64,000 nucleotides of DNA, from the NCBI RefSeq assembly GCF_002159535.1, contig NZ_NFIU01000002.1, positions 1-64,000 on the forward strand. The letters run 5' to 3'. The translations under genes were made by a program, and so were the position numbers. Positions 54,300-62,013 of the stretch are shown piece after piece. Under the pieces are notes generated by a model. The model had not been told where the DNA came from. It made no database searches and saw only the letters and a list, made by a program, of their open reading frames with translations. The DNA comes from Olsenella sp. An290 (lineage in GTDB: Bacteria > Actinomycetota > Coriobacteriia > Coriobacteriales > Atopobiaceae). The first letter of the stretch is position 1, and every line of letters begins with the position of its first letter.

Positions 54300-54741
54300 T
54301 CAGGCTCCTCAGCTCCTCGCTGAACTCGTCGACGTCCTTGAAGTCGCGGTATACCGAGGCAAATCGCACGTAGGCGACCTTGTCCAGCGAGATGAGCCGC
54401 TTTAGCACCATGCTGCCCAGGTCGACCGAGGAGACCTCGGTCGTGCCGCCGTCGCGAAGAGAGGACTCGATGTCGTCAATGAGGCCCGACAGGGACGACA
54501 TCGAGACGTCGCGCTTGACGGTGGCGGTGACGAGACCGCGCATGAGCTTCTGCCGGTCGAAGGGCTCCTTGTGCCCGTCGCGCTTGATGACGAGAAGGGG
54601 AACCTCCTCGCAGCGCTCGTAGGTGGTGAAGCGGAAGCCGCATCCGGTGCACTCGCGCCGGCGGCGAATCGCGTCGTTGCTCTCTGAGGGGCGGGAGTCG
54701 ACGACCTTCGACTCCTCGCAACCGCATTTGGGGCAGCGCAT
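54292..54741 (-). CDS. nrdR: Transcriptional repressor NrdR
   Basis: 149 residues from ATG 54741, preceded by GAGGAGG. The zinc ribbon [18 protein letters not shown] and the second pair in [15 protein letters not shown] start the protein, followed by an ATP-cone (about 46-136). NrdR senses dATP/ATP and represses ribonucleotide reductase genes through NrdR boxes. Its neighbour dut suggests joint control of dNTP pools. No nrd genes are in the window. Confidence 0.96.
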   Translation of the reverse strand: MRCPKCGCEESKVVDSRPSESNDAIRRRRECTGCGFRFTTYERCEEVPLLVIKRDGHKEPFDRQKLMRGLVTATVKRDVSMSSLSGLIDDIESSLRDGGTTEVSSVDLGSMVLKRLISLDKVAYVRFASVYRDFKDVDEFSEELRSLND

Positions 54742-54818
54742 CTGACCTCCTCGGTAGTCTGCACCAAATGAAGTTAGCACAAGACGTACAGATTCGGCGC
54801 GGGGCATGCCGACGGAAA

Positions 54819-55277
54819 TCATCTCGAAAGCGAGCTCCCCCCGGCGGGGACGACCAGGCGGCCGCCAACCTCGAGCGAAGCGCCGTCGAGCCCGTTCTCG
54901 CGCTCGATCCACGCCATGACGTCCTGCGTGGCGACGCCGTCGACGCCGTGTCGCTCAGCGAGGCCCCAGAGGGTGTCGCCCTCGAGCACGCAGACCGTCT
55001 CGGTTGGGACGGCCGCAAGGGCCGCCGAGGAGGCCTGGGAGGCAAGGGCCTCTGAGGCGAGGCACGCCGCGCAGAGGGCGAGCACGAGCGCGGCGCCCGT
55101 GGCGGCGAGCGCGAGCGCCTGGCGGCGCGAGAGGCCCGGGGAGACGGCAGCCCGGGCGCGCCGGGGCCTCTCCGAGAGACCGCCGCGGACGAGGGTGAGC
55201 GCGGGCCTCGGGGCCGCAAGGCTCAGGGCAGCGGTTCCGTCGGTCAGGGGAAGCGTGGCGCGGGCGCTGGTCATCAT
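54819..55277 (-). CDS. Membrane-anchored LysM protein, possibly YneA-like
   Basis: 152 residues from ATG 55277 (the next codon is also ATG), preceded by AGGAGACC. A cytoplasmic basic part (1-50) leads to one membrane helix (about 54-76) and then a LysM domain (about 93-140; VCVLEGDTLWGLAERHG). It is divergent from lexA with SOS boxes between, the same layout as yneA-lexA of Bacillus, where YneA is an SOS-induced LysM division inhibitor. That functional link is inference; the sequence outside LysM is not conserved with YneA. Confidence 0.72.
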   Translation of the reverse strand: MMTSARATLPLTDGTAALSLAAPRPALTLVRGGLSERPRRARAAVSPGLSRRQALALAATGAALVLALCAACLASEALASQASSAALAAVPTETVCVLEGDTLWGLAERHGVDGVATQDVMAWIERENGLDGASLEVGGRLVVPAGGSSLSR

Positions 55278-55344
55278 GTATGGGTCTCCTCTCGCCTGGT
55301 GTCTGGTCACGGTTATATCGGAGGGACCGGACAGAAATTAAAGT

Positions 55345-55357
55345 CGAACACCTGTCC
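55345..55357. promoter_or_regulatory. Degenerate LexA box
   Basis: CGAACACCTGTCC matches the Gram-positive SOS box (CGAAC-N4-GTTYG) in the first half and partly in the second. It overlaps the -35 region of the lexA promoter, whose -10 TACAAT is at 55370-55375. Confidence 0.45.
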
Positions 55358-55369
55358 TCATTATGGTGG

Positions 55370-55375
55370 TACAAT
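55370..55375 (+). promoter_or_regulatory. -10 box of lexA
   Basis: TACAAT, 85 bases before the lexA ATG, placed between the two candidate LexA boxes. The -35 region is not consensus and overlaps box 1. Confidence 0.5.
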
Positions 55376-55395
55376 TGTTCGTGTCAAGGGGACAA

Positions 55396-55409
55396 CGAAC
55401 AAATGTTTG
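55396..55409. promoter_or_regulatory. LexA (SOS) box
   Basis: CGAACAAATGTTTG fully matches the Bacillus/actinobacterial SOS consensus CGAACRNRYGTTYG. It lies in the lexA leader, downstream of the -10 box, and would let LexA repress its own gene, and possibly the divergent LysM gene. Confidence 0.82.
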
Positions 55410-55459
55410 CACTCCCGCGCCCGAACGGCTATCATGGGGACAGAGAGAAGGGAGCCCAC

Positions 55460-56110
55460 ATGGCAAGGGGCAAGCTCGGCAAGCGTCAGCTCGCCATCTA
55501 CGACTTCATCCGTTCCTACTCGAACGAGCACGGCTACCCCCCGTCGGTCCGCGAGATCGGGGCCGCCGTGGGCCTGGCCTCCCCCTCCACCGTGCACATG
55601 CACCTCAAGGTCCTCGAGGAGCAGGGGCTCATCCGCAGGGACTCCAAGAAGCCCCGCACGATCGAGGTCGTCGAGAAGCAGGAGGCGGAGGAGCGCGGGG
55701 GCGTCGCCGCCGTCACGCAAGACGTCGACCGCAACCTCATCACCCTGCCGCTCGTGGGCCGCGTCGCCGCGGGCACCCCCATCCTCGCCGAGCAGAACAT
55801 CGAGGAGACGCTGAGCCTGCCCACCTCCATCGTCGGCGACGCGAGCTCCTTCATCCTGCGCGTGCGCGGCGAGTCCATGGTCAACGCCGGCATCTTCGAC
55901 GGCGACTACATCGTCGTGAAGGAGCAGCACGACGCGCACGACGGCGAGATCGTCGTGGCCCTCATTGACGACTCCGCCACGGTCAAGACCTTCTACCGCG
56001 AGCACGGGCGCGTGCGCCTCCAGCCCGAGAACGACACCATGGAGCCCATCTACGCGGACAACCCGGTCATCCTCGGCCGCGTGACCGCGCTCGTGCGCTC
56101 GCTCTCGTAG
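55460..56110 (+). CDS. lexA: SOS repressor LexA
   Basis: 216 residues, preceded by AGAAGGGAG. The winged helix (about 1-66) has PPSVREIGAAVGLAS and STVHMHLKVLEEQG. The self-cleavage site is Ala104-Gly105 (VAAGTP), with the Ser139/Lys176 dyad in GESMV and TVKTFY. It represses DNA-damage genes until RecA filaments trigger cleavage. recX and rny are nearby on the minus strand, but recA lies outside the window. Confidence 0.97.
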   Translation: MARGKLGKRQLAIYDFIRSYSNEHGYPPSVREIGAAVGLASPSTVHMHLKVLEEQGLIRRDSKKPRTIEVVEKQEAEERGGVAAVTQDVDRNLITLPLVGRVAAGTPILAEQNIEETLSLPTSIVGDASSFILRVRGESMVNAGIFDGDYIVVKEQHDAHDGEIVVALIDDSATVKTFYREHGRVRLQPENDTMEPIYADNPVILGRVTALVRSLS

Positions 56111-56121
56111 GGCCCGGGCCC

Positions 56122-56883
56122 GTGGGCTCGACGGGACCAGGAAAGCCCCGCGGGGGCCGCGTCCGCGCCTTCGACATCGTTCGGGGGTTCTCGGTCGTCT
56201 CGATGGTCGCCTTCCACCTCTGCTACGACCTGAGGTTCATCTCGGGCGTCGATCTTGCGTGGTTCGCGCCTCCGCTCCAGGACATCTGGCGTGCCTCCAT
56301 CTCATGGAGCTTCCTCTTCGTCGCGGGGTGCATGTCGGCCCACTCGCGGGACAATCTCTCCCGGGCGGGGCGCTATGGCGCCGTGGCCGTGCTCGTCTTT
56401 CTCGCCACCACGGTGGCGGCCGTCGACGCGCCCATCTCGTTTGGGATCATCTACTGCATGGCCACCTCGACGCTCGTCGCATGGGCGCTCGCTCGGGCGG
56501 GCGTCGCACCGCGCGGCCGCCTCGCCGCCGCGGTCCTCATCGTCCTCTTCCTGGCCCTCCTGGGGCTGCCGCAGGGCGTGGTGGGCCTGGGCCCGCTCAC
56601 GCTCGAGGTCCCCGCGGCGCTCTACCGCACGGGCTGGCTCGCGTGGCTCGGCCTGCCGGGCGCGGGCTTTGTCTCGGGGGACTACTACCCGCTTCTCCCC
56701 TACCTCATGCTCTACCTGGCCGGGGGTGCGCTCGCCGCGCTGTGGCGGGAGCGCGGCTACCCCGCCTGGGCACGGGAGGCGCGCTGCGCGCCGCTCGAGC
56801 TTGTCGGACGCCACGCGCTGCTCGTCTACGTGGTCCACCAGCCGGTGCTCCTGGCCCTCTCCTCGCTCGTCGCGGGAGCCTAG
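56122..56883 (+). CDS. DUF1624 membrane protein (heparan-alpha-glucosaminide N-acetyltransferase-like)
   Basis: 253 residues from GTG 56122, 11 bases after lexA. About seven membrane segments. The start RAFDIVRGFSVVSMVAFHLCYD holds the family Asp and His thought to form the acetyl-transfer site. The family acetylates amino sugars across membranes in eukaryotes, while bacterial members are uncharacterised. It converges on hflX, overlapping its end by 4 bases. Confidence 0.85.
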   Translation: MGSTGPGKPRGGRVRAFDIVRGFSVVSMVAFHLCYDLRFISGVDLAWFAPPLQDIWRASISWSFLFVAGCMSAHSRDNLSRAGRYGAVAVLVFLATTVAAVDAPISFGIIYCMATSTLVAWALARAGVAPRGRLAAAVLIVLFLALLGLPQGVVGLGPLTLEVPAALYRTGWLAWLGLPGAGFVSGDYYPLLPYLMLYLAGGALAALWRERGYPAWAREARCAPLELVGRHALLVYVVHQPVLLALSSLVAGA

Positions 56884-58214
56884 GCGAGCGGGCCTCCCGC
56901 TCCCTCGGGCTCAGCCTCCGCCTCGTCCTCGACCACGTAGGGGGCGAGGGTGCGCGCCATGCGCTCGTCGGCCCGCACGGTGGCGAGCAGGCCGCCCTGC
57001 ACGTAGGTCTCGCGCATCACCTGGCAGCGCTCGTGCACCATCTTCATGAGCAGCCCCTTCTCGTACGGGACGAGCACGCTCATGGCCACGCTCCCCTCGG
57101 CCGCCTCGCGAGCCACGCGATAGAGGAGCCCGCGCGTCCCCGTTCCCTCGAGGGCCGACACCGGCACCGCGTCGGGGTGGGAGGACATGAGCTCGTGGCG
57201 CTCCTCGGCGCCGACAAGGTCCCACTTGTTGAGGACGGTGACGCAGCGGATGCCCTCGGCCCCGATGTCGGCGAGGACGGAGCGGACCGCGCGAATCTCG
57301 AGCTCGCGGTGCGGGTCGGACGCGTCGACGACGAGGAGCACGAGGTCGGCGGCGCGGACCTCGGCAAGGGTCGACTTGAAGGACTCGACGAGCATGGTGG
57401 GCAGCTTCTGGATGAAGCCGACGGTGTCGGTGACGGTGATCTTGCGGCCCTCGTCGAGGTCGAGGGCGCGCGTGGTGGGGTCGAGGGTCGCGAAGAGCTC
57501 GTCTTTGGCGTAGACGCAGGCCCCGGTGAGGCAGTTGAGCAGCGTCGACTTTCCGGCGTTGGTGTAGCCCACGAGGGCCACGCGATAGACGCCCGAGTCC
57601 CAGCGCGCCTTGCTCTGGACGCCGCGGCGCCGCTCGAGGCGCTCGAGCTCGCGGCGCAGCGTCGAGATGCGCGAGCGGACGAGGCGGCGGTCCACCTCGA
57701 GCTGGCTCTCGCCCTGGCCGAAGCGGCTGCCGATCCCGCCGCGCGTCTGCTCGCCGACGAGGTGGCTCCACATGCCGCGCAGCCGCGGGAGCACGTACTG
57801 GAGCTGGGCGAGCTGCACCTGGAGGCGCCCCTCGTGCGTTCTGGCGTGAACGCCGAAGATGTCGAGGATGAGGGCGGTCCGGTCGATGATCTTGACGGGC
57901 TCGCCGACGATCTTCTCGAGGTTGGCCTGCTGGGAGGGCGAGAGCTCGTCGTCGAAGATCACGACGTCGGCATCGAGGCTTCGCACGTACGAGCAGAGCT
58001 CCTCGACCTTGCCCTTGCCGATGAACGTCTTGGGCACGGGGGCGTCGAGGCGCTGGGAGAGCGTGAGGACCACCTCGGCGCCGTCGGTCTCGGCCAGGCG
58101 CGCGAGCTCGGCGAGCGACTCCTCGCAGGACCACTCCGAGCGCCCGAGGTCCACGCCCACGAGGATGGCGCGCTCCCGGACGGGGGCGGTCGAGCGCGGC
58201 CTAAAGCGACCCAT
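56880..58214 (-). CDS. hflX: GTPase HflX
   Basis: 444 residues. An N-terminal HflX domain (about 20-190; KTFIGKGKVEELC, FDDELSPSQQANLE) and a glycine-rich linker (GEQTRGGIGSRFGQGESQLE) lead to the G domain with VGYTNAGKST (215-224), DTVGFIQKLP and NKWDLV. It splits stalled 70S ribosomes under stress. It overlaps miaA by 14 bases, the conserved miaA-hflX arrangement. Confidence 0.96.
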   Translation of the reverse strand: MGRFRPRSTAPVRERAILVGVDLGRSEWSCEESLAELARLAETDGAEVVLTLSQRLDAPVPKTFIGKGKVEELCSYVRSLDADVVIFDDELSPSQQANLEKIVGEPVKIIDRTALILDIFGVHARTHEGRLQVQLAQLQYVLPRLRGMWSHLVGEQTRGGIGSRFGQGESQLEVDRRLVRSRISTLRRELERLERRRGVQSKARWDSGVYRVALVGYTNAGKSTLLNCLTGACVYAKDELFATLDPTTRALDLDEGRKITVTDTVGFIQKLPTMLVESFKSTLAEVRAADLVLLVVDASDPHRELEIRAVRSVLADIGAEGIRCVTVLNKWDLVGAEERHELMSSHPDAVPVSALEGTGTRGLLYRVAREAAEGSVAMSVLVPYEKGLLMKMVHERCQVMRETYVQGGLLATVRADERMARTLAPYVVEDEAEAEPEGAGGPLA

Positions 58215-59145
58215 GCCGCGCCTCCTTAAGGTCGGAGAGGACGCGGTCGGCCGCCTCCTCGAGCGACAGCTCGTCGAGGTCGAGCCAGCGGACGCGCCCG
58301 TCGTGGCGAAACCACGAGAGCTGCCTCTTGGCGTAGCGCCGGCTGCGACGCTTCACGAGCTCGATGGCCTCATCGAGCGAGGTTTTGCCCTCGAGGGCGT
58401 CGAGAAGCTCCTTGTAGCCGATGGCCTGTCCCGCCGTGGTGTCCAAGGCGAGCCCGCGCGCGGCGAGGGCGCGCACCTCGTCGGTGAGGCCGCGCGCGAG
58501 CATCTCGTCGACGCGCGCGTCGATGCGGGCGTAGAGCCGCTCGCGCGCCATCGTGAGGCCCCAGATCCGGGCGTCGTAGTGCGCGGCGCGCTCGTGGAGC
58601 CCCTCGTGGTGGGCCGCGTAGGAGACCCCCTCGTCGAGGAGCTCGAGCGCGCGGACGACGCGACGGACGTTGTTGGGGTGAATGAGCCCGGCGCTCGCCG
58701 GGTCGCGCTCGCTCAGGAGCGCGTGGAGCGCGTGCGGCCCGCGCTCCCGGGCGAGCGCCTCGTAGGCGCCGCGGGAGGAGCCGCCGCGCTCCCCCGCCGG
58801 AAAGCTCATCTCGTCGATGACGGCGTTGAGGTAGAGGCCGGTGCCGCCCGCGAGGACGGGCACGATCCCCTCGGCGAGCAGCCCGTCCACGCAGGCGCGC
58901 GCGTCGCGCTGGAAGAGGCGGACCGAGTAGTCCTCCGCGGGGTCGGCGACGTCCACCATGAGCAGCGGCACGCGCCGCTCCCGAGGCGGCGTCTTGGCGG
59001 TCCCCACGTCCATGCCGCGATAGACCTGCATGGCGTCGACGGAGACGACGGGCCCGCCGAGCCGCTCGGCGACGAGCTCGGCAAGCGCGCTCTTGCCCGA
59101 GGCCGTGGGCCCGACGACGCAGACGACGGGGCCCGGGGCGCTCAT
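58201..59145 (-). CDS. miaA: tRNA dimethylallyltransferase MiaA
   Basis: 314 residues. The P-loop GPTASGKSALAE is at residues 11-22, the DAMQVYRGMDVGTAK tRNA and DMAPP region follows, and IWGLTMARERLY with DEMLARGLTDEVRAL is typical. It adds the dimethylallyl group to A37 of tRNAs for UNN codons, using DMAPP from the MEP pathway (IspH). MiaB next to it methylthiolates the same base. The start overlaps the miaB stop (ATGA). Confidence 0.96.
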   Translation of the reverse strand: MSAPGPVVCVVGPTASGKSALAELVAERLGGPVVSVDAMQVYRGMDVGTAKTPPRERRVPLLMVDVADPAEDYSVRLFQRDARACVDGLLAEGIVPVLAGGTGLYLNAVIDEMSFPAGERGGSSRGAYEALARERGPHALHALLSERDPASAGLIHPNNVRRVVRALELLDEGVSYAAHHEGLHERAAHYDARIWGLTMARERLYARIDARVDEMLARGLTDEVRALAARGLALDTTAGQAIGYKELLDALEGKTSLDEAIELVKRRSRRYAKRQLSWFRHDGRVRWLDLDELSLEEAADRVLSDLKEARHGSL

Positions 59146-60509
59146 CGCGGATCGCCCTCCACGGAGCCGCGGAGGTACCAGGTGCGCGCCTCCTCGACGC
59201 GCACGTCGACGATGGCGCCCACGAGGTCCTCGACCGCCCGGCCCTCGGGGAGCGGGAAGTGGACCGTCTGGTTCTTCTCGCTGTGCCCCACCATGACGGC
59301 GGGGTCGTGCTTCGAGGGGCCCTCCACGAGCACGCGCGCGACAGAGCCGAGGTCGGCCTGGTTGGCCTCGTGGGCCTGCTTGGCCACGAGCGCCGCGAGG
59401 CGGTCGAAGCGGTCCTGGATGACCTCGCGCGGGGTGTCGTCGGGAATCTTCGCCGCGGGGGTGCCCGGGCGCCGCGAGTAGATGAAGGTGTAGGCCGACG
59501 AGAAGCCCGCCTCGCGGACGAGGGAGAGCGTGTCGAGGAAGTCCTCCTCGGTCTCGCCCGGGAAGCCGACGATGATGTCGGTGGAGAGCGCAAGGCCGGG
59601 CATCGCGGCGCGCAGCCGGCCCACGAGCTCGAGGTAGGCCTCGCGCGTGTAGCGGCGGTTCATCGCCTTGAGGACGCGCGTCGAGCCGCTCTGGACCGCA
59701 AGGTGCAGGTGCGGCATCACGTTGGGGAGCTCGGCCATCGCGGCGATGACGTCGTCGGTGAGGTCCTTGGGGTTGGAGGAGGTGAAGCGGATGCGCTCGA
59801 CCCCCGTCGCGGAGACGCGGCGCAGGAGCTCGGCGAAGCGGGGCTCCCCGTAGATGTTGCGGCCGTAGGAGTTCACGTTCTGCCCGAGCAGGGTGACCTC
59901 GCGGACGCCGTCGGCGACGAGCTGCTCGACCTCGGCGACGACGCTCTCCATGGTGCGGCTGCGCTCGCGGCCGCGCACGTGCGGGACGATGCAGTAGGAG
60001 CAGAAGTTGTCACAGCCGGTCATGATGGGGACCCAGGCGTGGAAGGGGCTCTCGCGATGGCTCGGGAGCTCCGTCGAGAAGGGCCTGCCCTCCTCGACGG
60101 TGTCGACCTCGACGGCGTGCCCGTCGTCGGAGAAGGCCTCGGCGAGCAGCCCCGGCAGGCTCGCGAGCGCGCTCGTCCCGAAGACGACGTCGGCGCAGGC
60201 GATGTGCTCGCGGATCTTCTCGCCGTCTCGCTGGGCGATGCAGCCGCCGATGGCCACGACGCGCCGGCCCGAGGGGGGCGCAGGCGCCGAGACCATGGCG
60301 GAGGCCTGCCCGTAGAGGCGCTGGTCGGCGTTCTCGCGCACGCAGCAGGTCATGAAGACGACGATGTCGGCCTCGTTGGGGTCGCTCACGCAGATGCAGC
60401 CGCACTCGTCGAGCAGGCCGCTCACGCGCTCGGCGTCATGAAGGTTCATCTGGCAGCCGAAGGTCCTCACCCAGTAGGTCTTGCCGACGAGCTCGGGGAG
60501 GGCCGTCAT
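59142..60509 (-). CDS. miaB: tRNA-2-methylthio-N6-dimethylallyladenosine synthase MiaB
   Basis: 455 residues from ATG 60509, with GAGGGGGCG upstream and the spoVS stop overlapping (ATGA). The N-terminal MTTase domain has cysteines in TFGCQMNLHDAE, MTCCVREN and GGCIAQRDG for the auxiliary cluster, followed by the radical SAM motif C-x3-C-x2-C in GCDNFCSYCIVP and a C-terminal TRAM domain. It adds a methylthio group to the base modified by MiaA. TCCVRE carries an extra cysteine where TCSVRE is usual. Confidence 0.96.
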   Translation of the reverse strand: MTALPELVGKTYWVRTFGCQMNLHDAERVSGLLDECGCICVSDPNEADIVVFMTCCVRENADQRLYGQASAMVSAPAPPSGRRVVAIGGCIAQRDGEKIREHIACADVVFGTSALASLPGLLAEAFSDDGHAVEVDTVEEGRPFSTELPSHRESPFHAWVPIMTGCDNFCSYCIVPHVRGRERSRTMESVVAEVEQLVADGVREVTLLGQNVNSYGRNIYGEPRFAELLRRVSATGVERIRFTSSNPKDLTDDVIAAMAELPNVMPHLHLAVQSGSTRVLKAMNRRYTREAYLELVGRLRAAMPGLALSTDIIVGFPGETEEDFLDTLSLVREAGFSSAYTFIYSRRPGTPAAKIPDDTPREVIQDRFDRLAALVAKQAHEANQADLGSVARVLVEGPSKHDPAVMVGHSEKNQTVHFPLPEGRAVEDLVGAIVDVRVEEARTWYLRGSVEGDPR

Positions 60510-60826
60510 GACGCCGCCCCCTCGAGCGGGGCGGGCTCGGCCGAGACCGGGGCGGGCGCATGGAGGGCGTGGACGTAGACCGCGATGCGGATGGCGGTGC
60601 GGGTCTCGCCGGAGATCTCCACGTCGGAGAACGTGGGGGCGCAGGAGATGTCGACGCCCGTGGGGATGAGGAAGCCGCGGGCGATGGCGATGGCCTTGAT
60701 GGCCTGGTTGACCGCGCCGGCCCCGACGCACTGCATGTTGACGGGCACCTCGTCCTTCACGAGTCCCGCGATGGCCCCGGCGACCGACGCCGGTGACGAC
60801 TTGCTCGACACCTTCAGAAAGTCCAT
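60506..60826 (-). CDS. spoVS: SpoVS-like protein
   Basis: 106 residues from ATG 60826, preceded by AGGAG. Residues 1-85 are the Alba-like SpoVS fold: MDFLKVSSKSSPASVAGAIA, AVNQAIKAIAIARG and a final SGETRTAIRIAV. SpoVS in Bacillus affects spore coat and septation, but here no sporulation is expected, so the role differs. The C-terminal 20 residues are an Ala/Pro-rich extension not found in the short forms. The stop overlaps miaB. Confidence 0.92.
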   Translation of the reverse strand: MDFLKVSSKSSPASVAGAIAGLVKDEVPVNMQCVGAGAVNQAIKAIAIARGFLIPTGVDISCAPTFSDVEISGETRTAIRIAVYVHALHAPAPVSAEPAPLEGAAS

Positions 60827-60926
60827 GTCTCGTCTCCTGTCGCGCAGCGGGAGGCTGCAGCGAATGTGGTTCGTTTCCGTTGGGATTCTACTGGCAATGG
60901 GCCGCGTTGAGAAGGGTGCGGCGCCC

Positions 60927-62009
60927 CTAGTCCCCCTCCTCCAGGTCAAAGGTGACGGTGATGCGACGCCCGCTCACCCTGACGCGCGGCTCAGCGGAGA
61001 GCGAGACGTAGTAGCGCTCGCCGAGCAGCGAGAAGTCGCGCGCGAGGGCGCGGGAGAAGGCCTCGAGGTCGTCCCGCGCGATCTTGAGGCCGCGCCGGTC
61101 CCTCATGAGGTCCACCTCGCGCGCGGGGGCGCTCGGGCGGGCCGGCGCGAGCCGGGAGAGCACGCTGGGGACGGGGGCGATCTCGCCGGAGACGATCCGG
61201 TGCGCGGTGCGCTCGGACATCTCAAGGCCGAGCGAGCGGGCCACCTCGCAGAGGTCGCGCGCGTCGGCGGCGGCGCGGGGGCGCTCGGTCACGGGCAGCG
61301 CCGCGAGCGCGTCGGGGCCCAGGAGCTCGGAGGGCCCCACGGAGAGCGGGACGCGGGCGCGGGAGGTGGCGACCATCTCGGCGGGCGAGCCCACGTACAC
61401 CTCGCAGTCGCGCGTCTCCAGCGCGAACTCGCAGCAGGTCCGCACGATGTTGTGCGGGCCGCGCACGCAGGCGGGCGAACCGTCCTCGTCCACCCCGAGC
61501 ACGGGCCAGCTCGACTGGTCGGCACGCTCGGGAAGGGCCGTGGCGTCCGTGACGACGCGAATCGCCGTCCCGAGCCCCGTCCCGGAGGACATGACCTCGG
61601 CCCGGACCGCGTTCTCGCGGATGGAGTAGAGCGCCATGCCGCGGCCGTGGACGCCCCAGCGGTCCATGTGGACGCTCTCGAGCTTGGAGGTGACGCGCGC
61701 CTCGAAGACGCGCTCGTGCATGTCCGCGGGAATGCCGGAGCCGTCGTCGAGGACGCAGGTGGTCCTGAGCGAGCCCTCGCGCGAGGTCGCCACGAAGATG
61801 CGGCGGGCGCCGGCGTCGCGGGCGTTGCGGAGAAGCTCGATCAGGGCGTCCTCGACGCAGCGGACGTCGTGCCTGGCCTGCCGGCGCTCGGCCTCGGCGA
61901 CCCTGAGGCGCACGTAGCCCTCGCCGAGGTTCTCCTCGACGCGCAGGGCTCGCTCGCCCCCCATCGAGGAGACGAAGCTCGCGAGGTCGTGAGCCGTGCC
62001 GGCCGTCAT
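60927..62009 (-). CDS. GHKL-family ATP-binding protein of unknown function
   Basis: 360 residues. The ATP lid is clear in the first half: N box IELLRNARDAGAR (about 57-69), G1 DDGSGIP (about 87-93), and G2 HGRGMALYSIR (about 123-133), as in MutL, Hsp90 and sensor kinases. No kinase phospho-acceptor, transmembrane segment or MutL C-terminus is present. The second half (about 160-360) is helical and rich in Arg and Glu, with no recognised domain. It lies between rny and spoVS in a conserved tRNA-modification group. Function not known; it may act on RNA or DNA. Confidence 0.75.
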   Translation of the reverse strand: MTAGTAHDLASFVSSMGGERALRVEENLGEGYVRLRVAEAERRQARHDVRCVEDALIELLRNARDAGARRIFVATSREGSLRTTCVLDDGSGIPADMHERVFEARVTSKLESVHMDRWGVHGRGMALYSIRENAVRAEVMSSGTGLGTAIRVVTDATALPERADQSSWPVLGVDEDGSPACVRGPHNIVRTCCEFALETRDCEVYVGSPAEMVATSRARVPLSVGPSELLGPDALAALPVTERPRAAADARDLCEVARSLGLEMSERTAHRIVSGEIAPVPSVLSRLAPARPSAPAREVDLMRDRRGLKIARDDLEAFSRALARDFSLLGERYYVSLSAEPRVRVSGRRITVTFDLEEGD

Positions 62010-62013
62010 GCGC

